Shown piece after piece: positions 58,725 to 64,000 of a DNA stretch of 64,000 nucleotides (the stretch's first letter is position 1; every line of letters starts with the position of its first letter). Where the stretch lies: positions 112,187,001 through 112,251,000 of the forward strand of contig NC_091246.1 in NCBI RefSeq assembly GCF_042477335.2, in the 5' to 3' direction. The DNA is from Ovis canadensis. Taxonomy: Eukaryota > Chordata > Mammalia > Artiodactyla > Bovidae. The translations under genes were made by a program, and so were the position numbers. Below the pieces are notes generated by a model. The model was not told where the DNA came from and did no database searches. It saw nothing but the letters and a program-made list of their open reading frames with translations.

Positions 58725-59034
58725 GTGCGGGGGGTGGGGGGAGCGAGGGCAGGCAGAGGCCACGGCGCTGGTTCCGGCCAGGCTGACCCCGGGTCCGGGG
58801 CTGGGCCGGGCTTCTCGCCCGCCCCACTTTCCGGGTCCTGGCCCGGTCCCAAGTCTCGCGGCAGGGTCTGTGTCCAGGTACCCGGCGGCGCCCGCGCCTC
58901 CTCTGCAGCCAGCGCGTCCCCCCTAGCCCTCCCTCCCAGCCTCTGCGGCGGCCGCTCGGGTCCTCTCCCCGTCCCCTCCCGGGATCCGCCGCGACCCCGG
59001 CCCCCGCAGGGCCCACACGCCGGAGGAGGGCGGG

Positions 59035-59332
59035 CGGCGCTCCCTGCTCCTCCTCCCTCCTTCCCTGCGCCTCCTCCCTCTCCCTCCTCCTTTCCCGCCC
59101 CTCCCGCCTCTCCCCTCCTCCCTCTCCCCTCCCACTCCTCCTTCCCGGCTCCGCCCCCTTTCCCGCGCTCCTCCCCTTCCCGCCCGGCCCCGCATACCCG
59201 CCTCCTCCTTCCCGGCCCCGCCCCTCCTCTCCCCTCCCCCTCCTCCTTCCTGGCCCCGCCCCTCATCTTCCGCGCTCCTCCCCCTCCCGCCCAGCCCCGC
59301 CCCCTCCCCTCCCCTCCCCCTCCCCGGGCCCG
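59035..59332 (+). promoter_or_regulatory. Pyrimidine-rich promoter tract with GC boxes
   Basis: About 300 bases are almost pure C and T on the + strand, interrupted mainly by GC boxes. CCCCGCCCC or close variants (Sp1/KLF type) occur near 59094, 59151, 59216, 59254 and 59295. A module of roughly 60 bases (CTCCTCCTTCC, GC box, CGCGCTCCTCCCC, second GC box) occurs at about 59135-59197 and again at 59240-59304, with a partial copy at 59202-59235. The tract abuts the inferred exon 1. Confidence 0.75.
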
Positions 59333-59448
59333 GCAGGCGGCGGCGGCGGGAGCGCGCGGGCGACGAGCGGAGTCCAAAGCTGCCCGGCGTCCGAGGCTGG
59401 CGAGCGGGAGAGCGCGGGGCGTGCGGACAAAGAGGGCGCCGCGCTGAG
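59330..59448 (+). other. SH3RF1: Probable non-coding exon 1 of SH3RF1
   Basis: A GC-rich purine-containing stretch follows the pyrimidine-rich promoter tract and ends GCGCTGAG, followed by GTAGGA at 59449, a plausible splice donor. It lies in the CpG island about 1.2 kb upstream of the coding exon, as expected for a gene whose first exon is untranslated. The 5' boundary is a guess because no TATA box or initiator fixes it; dispersed starts are usual for CpG-island promoters. There is no convincing coding start in it. Confidence 0.6.
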
Positions 59449-59721
59449 GTAGGACCCCCCCCGCCCCGAGCCCCCGGCCCCGAGCCCCGCGCCCCCCGGG
59501 CCGGGTCGGAGAGGGTCGGCCGTCCGGCCCCAGGCACTGCGGCGGCGGGCGCCCGAACGCCCGGCGGGCGGACCTGGCGACGCGGCTCTGCGGGCGCCCC
59601 TGAGCCCCGAAACTTCCCGAGGGCGCGGGGCTCCTGTCCGGCCAGGTCCGGGGCGGCGGCCAGGCGGCGGGTGGACCCACCCGGCCCGGCCCTGCCTTCC
59701 CGGCGCTGGCCGGGGCGCGAG

Positions 59722-60060
59722 GTCTAAGCGGGCGGCCCCCTGCAGCAGCCCCGGGGCGCGTCTACACGGGCGGCTCCCGGCACCTGGCCCCGGGATGTCT
59801 ACGCCGGCGGCCCTAGCAGCAGCCCCAGGGCGCGTCTACGCGGGCGGCTCTAGCACCTCGCCCTGCGGCGTCGACGAGGGCCGCCCTGGGCACCTGGCCC
59901 CAGCGTCTGCAAGGGCGGCCCCCTGCCTCTGGCCGCGGGAACGTCTTCATTGGCGGCGCGGGCACCTGGCCCGGCGTCCACGCGGGCCCGCAGTACCTGT
60001 GGCGAGCAGAGCGACGGCCAGGCCCCTGCCCGCGTCCACACCGCCACCTGGCTCTCGTCG
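59722..60060 (+). repeat. Degenerate 35-38 bp GC-rich minisatellite in SH3RF1 intron 1
   Basis: A block beginning GTCTACGCGGGCGGC and continuing with a variant of AGCACCTGGCCCC recurs with starts at 59722, 59760, 59797, 59834, 59870, 59905, 59943, 59976 and 60034. Spacings are 38, 37, 37, 36, 35, 38, 33 and 58 bases. Copies have diverged, so the array is old or fast-changing. It sits inside the CpG island. Confidence 0.8.
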
Positions 60061-60075
60061 AGGAGAGCGGTGCAG

Positions 60076-60687
60076 GCTCTGGTCTGAATGCTTTTTCCTG
60101 AATGGCCCCATTTTCATATTCTGCTGGCGATTCCCAGTCCAGCATTCCATTCTCAAATTCTTTGGGTGATAATTTTGCCAGATTTTCTGAATGGGATTAG
60201 CACAGGCCTTTCAGAAATCGCTTCCGAGTTTGTCAGCCGTGGCCCTGAAGGGTGGTACGTTTATATTTAAGCTGCTTTCGGGCCCATCTTCAGTGTGTCC
60301 TTTAGAATTGTCAACCTTCATCTCGTTTTCCTTGGGTAAGATTAAACAATTCTATTTTTAAGACCAGCGAGGAAACATATGTCTTTAATACTGGGGTCAT
60401 TTACCACCAAAGTGGCTTGAATGGTGGGGAACTTGGTTGGATTTAAAAGGAATCTCAGGTGGAGGAAACAGTTCATTTGCCACTTTCACCTTCTCAGATA
60501 AGTTGAGGACTTAGTTAAGGCCTCAGGTTTCACTTTGAGAGCCAGAGAAATTATATTTCTGTTGCATTTCATAAGTCCTGTTTATGGCAAGAGTCCCCTG
60601 TGGTACTTGATAGCTGTTCCTGCGCAGTGAACTAGATGTCTTCCCGGATTGATTGTGAACTGCTTAAAAAGCCTATTTTGTTTTCAG
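60076..60687 (+). other. SH3RF1: 3' part of SH3RF1 intron 1, no repeats recognised
   Basis: AT-richer unique sequence between the CpG island and the acceptor at 60687. I see no coding exon, RNA gene or interspersed repeat. The whole intron would run from 59449. Confidence 0.6.
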
Positions 60688-60945
60688 TTGTTGACTCTGG
60701 AGTTCAGGCACCATGTATTCCAAAGCGAAGCTCCATTCTCTCAGGAAGCACTTCTGTGTGCTGTTGGGCTCCTGGCTCTTCTTTGTACCTTTACCCGCCA
60801 GTGATGGTCCTCCTTCTCTGTCTTTCCCTCCTCTTCCCCGGGGGCCCCAGAGCAGCGTCTGACATGGATGTTACATGAGCCACTTTGAGAGCTGCACACA
60901 AGTATGCGTGTCACTGCTGCATTTCCTTTGGTGAACTAGAGGAAG
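60688..60945 (+). other. SH3RF1: Probable 5' UTR part of SH3RF1 exon 2
   Basis: A pyrimidine tract followed by TTTTCAG ends at 60687 and is the best splice acceptor upstream of the start codon. A weaker acceptor, CATTTCCTTTGGTGAACTAG, ends at 60939 only six bases before the ATG. If the first is used, the leader holds several upstream ATGs. One of them, at 60904, opens an 11-codon frame that stops at 60937-60939. If the second is used, none of this is in the mRNA. The choice is inference; RNA reads would settle it. Confidence 0.55.
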
Positions 60946-61338
60946 ATGGATGAGTCGGCCCTGCTGGATCTGCTGGAGTGCCCTGTGTGCCTGGAGCGGC
61001 TGGATGCCTCTGCCAAGGTCTTACCTTGCCAGCACACGTTCTGTAAACGCTGTTTGCTGGGCATCGTCGGTTCCCGGAATGAACTCAGATGTCCCGAGTG
61101 CCGGACTCTGGTTGGCTCGGGTGTGGAGCAGCTTCCGAGCAACATCCTGCTGGTCAGACTTCTGGACGGCATCAAGCAGCGGCCGTGGAAGCCCGGCCCC
61201 GTGGGGGGCAGTGGCACCAACTGCACCAGCGCCTTGAGGGCTCAGAGTAGTGCTGTGGTCACCTGCAGCCCTAAAGATGGCCCGAGCTCGCAGGGTGGAC
61301 CCCAGCCGCGGGCACAAGCCTGGAGCCCCCCGGTGAGG
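60946..61338 (+). CDS. SH3RF1: SH3RF1 (POSH) first coding exon, residues 1-131
   Basis: The 131 codons match the N-terminus of SH3RF1/POSH, a scaffold E3 ubiquitin ligase that in mammals binds Rac-GTP and JNK-pathway kinases and acts in trafficking at the trans-Golgi network. A full C3HC4 RING finger is visible: Cys12, Cys15, Cys28, His30, Cys33, Cys36, Cys49 and Cys52, with the usual C-x2-C, C-x-H-x2-C-x2-C, C-x2-C spacing. All eight zinc ligands are present. After it comes a Ser/Gly/Pro-rich linker ending WSPPVR, just before the first SH3 domain of the known protein. The start ATG begins the recognised [19 protein letters not shown] sequence. The reading frame is open into the intron, but AGG followed by GTGAGT at 61339 is a strong donor and the protein match stops there, giving a phase 0 junction. 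The SH3 domains lie on exons beyond this window. Confidence 0.96.
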
Positions 61339-63534
61339 GTGAGTAGCCCGCGGAGGCAGATGTTTGCATGTCTTCTTTATTCTTTGGGTGTTTTCTACAT
61401 CAACTCATGGCTGAAAGGAGCCACATCATTGGAACAGATAGGAAATTATGAGTCAGGAATTGTTTTTTTCTTTTTTGGAATGAGATTGGATGTAAATAAT
61501 AAATGGTTTTGTTTTTAGAATTCTCTCCTGGATGGTGGGCCTCTATTGCCTTTTAAGATAAATTTTGAGAAACAGTAGCAATTATTCAATGAAATCTAAA
61601 ACACAGCAGTTTTTTATGCGGAATGTAAAATGGAAATTTGTTGTGGTTTTACCTTTTTGATGGCATTGAAAGAGTCATAATTATGCATGTATGTGTGCAT
61701 ATATGTTTGTATATTATAAATAGGTGTGTGGGTAGGTCGTAAGTGGGAAATTGAGCTTTAATTTTATGTGGCTTGGAGCCATTCTATGGGTTTTATGAAT
61801 GCACAGCACAGAATTTTCTGGTTGGAGGAATTTTTAACAAATCATGGCCACAGGTAGCAGAGTTTTGTTGCTGTAGCAACAGATTGTCATTGAGAGCCAT
61901 GCTAAGACAGCAGAGAATCTAGCTTTATGTTGACTTTTACAGGGATTGAAACAAAATGTTTCCATCAGAAAGATTTTTCTGTGGTTTTGGGTTTGGGCTG
62001 AAGTAATTTCAAGTGTGGCTAAATATCTCGACAGTTACCACAACAGAAATTTCTAGAAGGAAGGTAAGAGATTTTGAAGAAATCTGAATTATGTTGCAGT
62101 TGACGACATCCTAATGAAACATGCTTTTCTCATTTTTATAAACCTCAAAAGTAGTTCTGGACATTTAAAGCAATTCTGTTTTTTTTTTTTTTTTTTATCC
62201 TGGAAGAAATGATTTTGGTGATTGGCCAAATTGAGAAAATGCAGTTTTAAAGAACAGTTAATCTGAATGAGAATATTTTTGTCACATACTCATAGTAAAT
62301 ACACAGAACTGACTTTTTCATGTAATGTAGGAGTGACCTTTGGGATGGTGTTGAATAGTGTCAGCTTCACAGGTGTGGCTCCATTGGAGATGTAACAGAC
62401 GGGCTGCTTTCTACCATTCTCCTTCCTTCTCAAGCCTGTCTCTTAATAATTGTGTGTTTGCATCACTAGATGGTAAGTACAGAAAATGTGTTAATCGCTG
62501 GAAAACAGTTTTATCCTCAGGCTATCAGATTTCTCTTAAGTCACATTTACTGTTTTTTTTTTTTTAAGACAGTGAGAACTTTGTGTTTTGGAGGTTTTAT
62601 TTGCATATTTGAAGCCCCCTAGTTATGAAATTGCTTATAGGGTTTTCTTAGATTTTGGTTGTTTTTTTTTTTTAAATGGAGTTTACACCATTAGCATTCA
62701 TGGACTCATGAATATTTCAAACTGAGAACCTCTGATCAAGTTGGTCGTTTCTGAGACACCTGACCCAGGTCTGCTTCACTTAATTAGGGATTGGATTTGC
62801 TTCTTGGAAGGATTTTGTTTCCTTGTTAATTATGCTGGAGAGTCATAGCTTCTGGCTGTGAATAGAAGCGTCTCATCAGTTGACAGGTTGCCTTACCTGT
62901 TGTGAGGAATGTGGTGAATGTTTGATTACTGATAAAAAGAAATTTAAGACGAGGGCTCAGCATTCAACTTGGTGTCCTTTGAATTCTAAGGTTTTGTTTC
63001 TTTCTTACGTAGAAACTGACAGTGTGATGCTGGAATGTTCATTTATTTGAGCTGCTAATCTCCCAAAATTGACTGACACTTTTCTTAGATACATTATTTT
63101 GAGGTTTTGATGATGTCAGTATTATTATTCTGACTGATTATGATTTTCCTAGTTTACTTTGTGTTTCTTCTTTAGAATAAGAAAAATTACTCGGCAAGAA
63201 GCTCAACTGAGCTTGAGCCTTATAACTTAGATAAGACAGTTGAGGCCATTAAAAATAGGAGATGATGTCTGTTACTTGGGCTGGGGCGGCGGGGGAATGA
63301 CTGAGAGTGGAGGAAAAAATAACAAACAAACTGAAATTATTTGGTAATGTGGGTGGATGCAGATGCTGCAGTTCATATAAAAAGAACTTCTTCCCCACCT
63401 AGTCTAAAATAATTTCTCATTAGCAGTTACTGGTACCTTTTACTTTGACGTATTCAAAATAACCAGGTATACAGAAACAGCACCAGCACCTAAAAGATAA
63501 ATACATTTCAGAAAATGTTCCTTTATTTCTTATT
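61339..63534 (+). other. SH3RF1: SH3RF1 intron 2, mostly unique sequence
   Basis: It begins with the GTGAGT donor. The sequence is AT-rich and largely free of the young ruminant repeats that fill the intergenic part. It has short homopolymer T runs near 62180-62198 and 62555-62567. No further coding exon was recognised, so the first SH3 domain exon must lie beyond the window. Confidence 0.75.
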
Positions 63535-63708
63535 TCTTTTTAAAAATTTATTTAACAGAGCGATTCAGTTATACATACCTTCTTTTCCTAATCTTTTCCA
63601 TGATGGTTTATCCCAGTTTCTTGACTGTATTTCCCTGTGCTCCTCAGTAGGACCTATTGTTTATCCATCCTGTATATTACTAGTTTGCATCTGCTAATCC
63701 CAAACTAC
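63535..63708 (-). mobile_element. L1 3' UTR fragment (antisense) in SH3RF1 intron 2
   Basis: It carries the antisense L1 3' end signature seen repeatedly here: a stretch like TTCAGTTATACATA, then TGGTTTATC, CCCTGTGCT and GACCTATTGTTTATCC, up to CTGCTAATCCCAAAC. It is short and diverged. Confidence 0.75.
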
Positions 63709-63896
63709 GAAATGCTGCTTTTGAAAGTGAGAGCCCTGGAGTTGTCCACCTGCCCCTGGGGTGTCCCCTGAGGTGAGAGAATCCCAGATCCTTAACTGTT
63801 TCGACACCAGCCAGGGGATGTGAGAGCCTGTACCCACCGTGGCAGAAGCTGGTGCTGGTAGCACGTGTTATGCTGTTTGGTAATTGGTTATGATCC

Positions 63897-64000
63897 TGTG
63901 AAGAGCTGACTCATTGGAAAAGACCCTGATGCTGGGAAAGATTGAGGGTGGGAAGAAGAGGGGGCAACATTGGATGAGATGGTTGGATGGCATCACCGAC
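63897..64000 (+). mobile_element. BovB 3' region, cut by window end
   Basis: The sequence encodes the BovB C-terminal stretch around [10 protein letters not shown] and RWLDGITD. It starts abruptly at 63897 and runs off the window. Its 3' terminus and target duplication are not visible. Confidence 0.85.

Larger units (their letters stand above)
58725..60075. promoter_or_regulatory. SH3RF1: CpG island and promoter region of SH3RF1
   Basis: Composition changes abruptly from AT-rich repeat DNA to very GC-rich sequence dense in CpG, and back to AT-rich after about 60080. The island covers the promoter tract, the inferred exon 1 and the start of intron 1. It contains long open frames on both strands (for example 321 codons on the minus strand from 59680 to 58715). 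These are Gly/Arg/Pro/Ala-rich and are a by-product of GC content, not genes. No TATA box was seen. Confidence 0.9.

Noticed and set aside
58715-59680. A 321-codon open frame on the minus strand, with overlapping 248- and 204-codon frames
   Set aside because: They lie in the CpG island, are made of Gly, Arg, Pro and Ala repeats, overlap each other on both strands and have no recognisable domain. GC-rich DNA lacks stop codons by composition.
59795-60169. A 124-codon frame with repeated Ala/Pro/Arg phrases in intron 1
   Set aside because: It is the translation of the 35-38 bp minisatellite; no start context, domain or splice support.
1-64000. CRISPR-like arrays, phage, plasmid or bacterial operon features
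   Set aside because: The spaced repeats are SINEs, microsatellites or minisatellites, and all content is typical of a mammalian nuclear genome.

Overview
This is nuclear genomic DNA of a ruminant, most likely a bovid. It is crowded with repeats characteristic of that lineage: the RTE-type LINE BovB, tRNA-derived Bov-tA SINEs, the dimeric BOV-A2 SINE with its (AGC)n tail, CHR-2-type SINEs and a bovine-type L1. I cannot tell cattle, sheep, goat or another bovid apart from this sequence alone. There is no bacterial, plasmid or phage content, so operons, ribosome binding sites and CRISPR arrays do not apply.

The only host protein-coding gene I can support lies at the right end, on the + strand: the 5' end of SH3RF1 (POSH), a RING/SH3 scaffold E3 ubiquitin ligase. 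A strong CpG island (about 58725-60075) holds a pyrimidine-rich promoter tract with several GC boxes, a probable non-coding exon 1 ending at a splice donor at 59448/59449, and a degenerate 35-38 bp minisatellite in intron 1. Exon 2 carries the start codon (60946) and 131 codons, including a complete C3HC4 RING finger, and ends at a canonical donor at 61338/61339. The rest is intron 2.

Positions 1 to about 58.2 kb look intergenic. The layout, left to right, is: unique DNA with scattered repeats (1-4.3 kb); a sense BovB with a nested SINE (4.3-6.4 kb); an old sense L1 split by a head-to-head BovB pair and another old repeat (8.4-12.6 kb); a deep nest of L1, BovB and SINE copies (15.5-24.7 kb); an old L1 and SINE cluster (24.7-26.6 kb); a BovB copy split by a near-full-length 8 kb L1 with a perfect target duplication (26.7-35.9 kb); an old antisense L1 with a Tigger-like DNA transposon (38.9-42.5 kb); then progressively more unique DNA with scattered SINEs (43-58 kb).

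No intact retrotransposon protein was found. The large L1 has one premature stop in ORF1 and many stops and frameshifts in ORF2. All BovB reading frames are fragments. I did not find a new biological system. The most unusual observations are insertion architectures: two independent insertions at the same TTAAAA site of different BovB copies, a textbook 5'-inverted (twin-primed) L1, a head-to-head BovB pair, and the intron 1 minisatellite.
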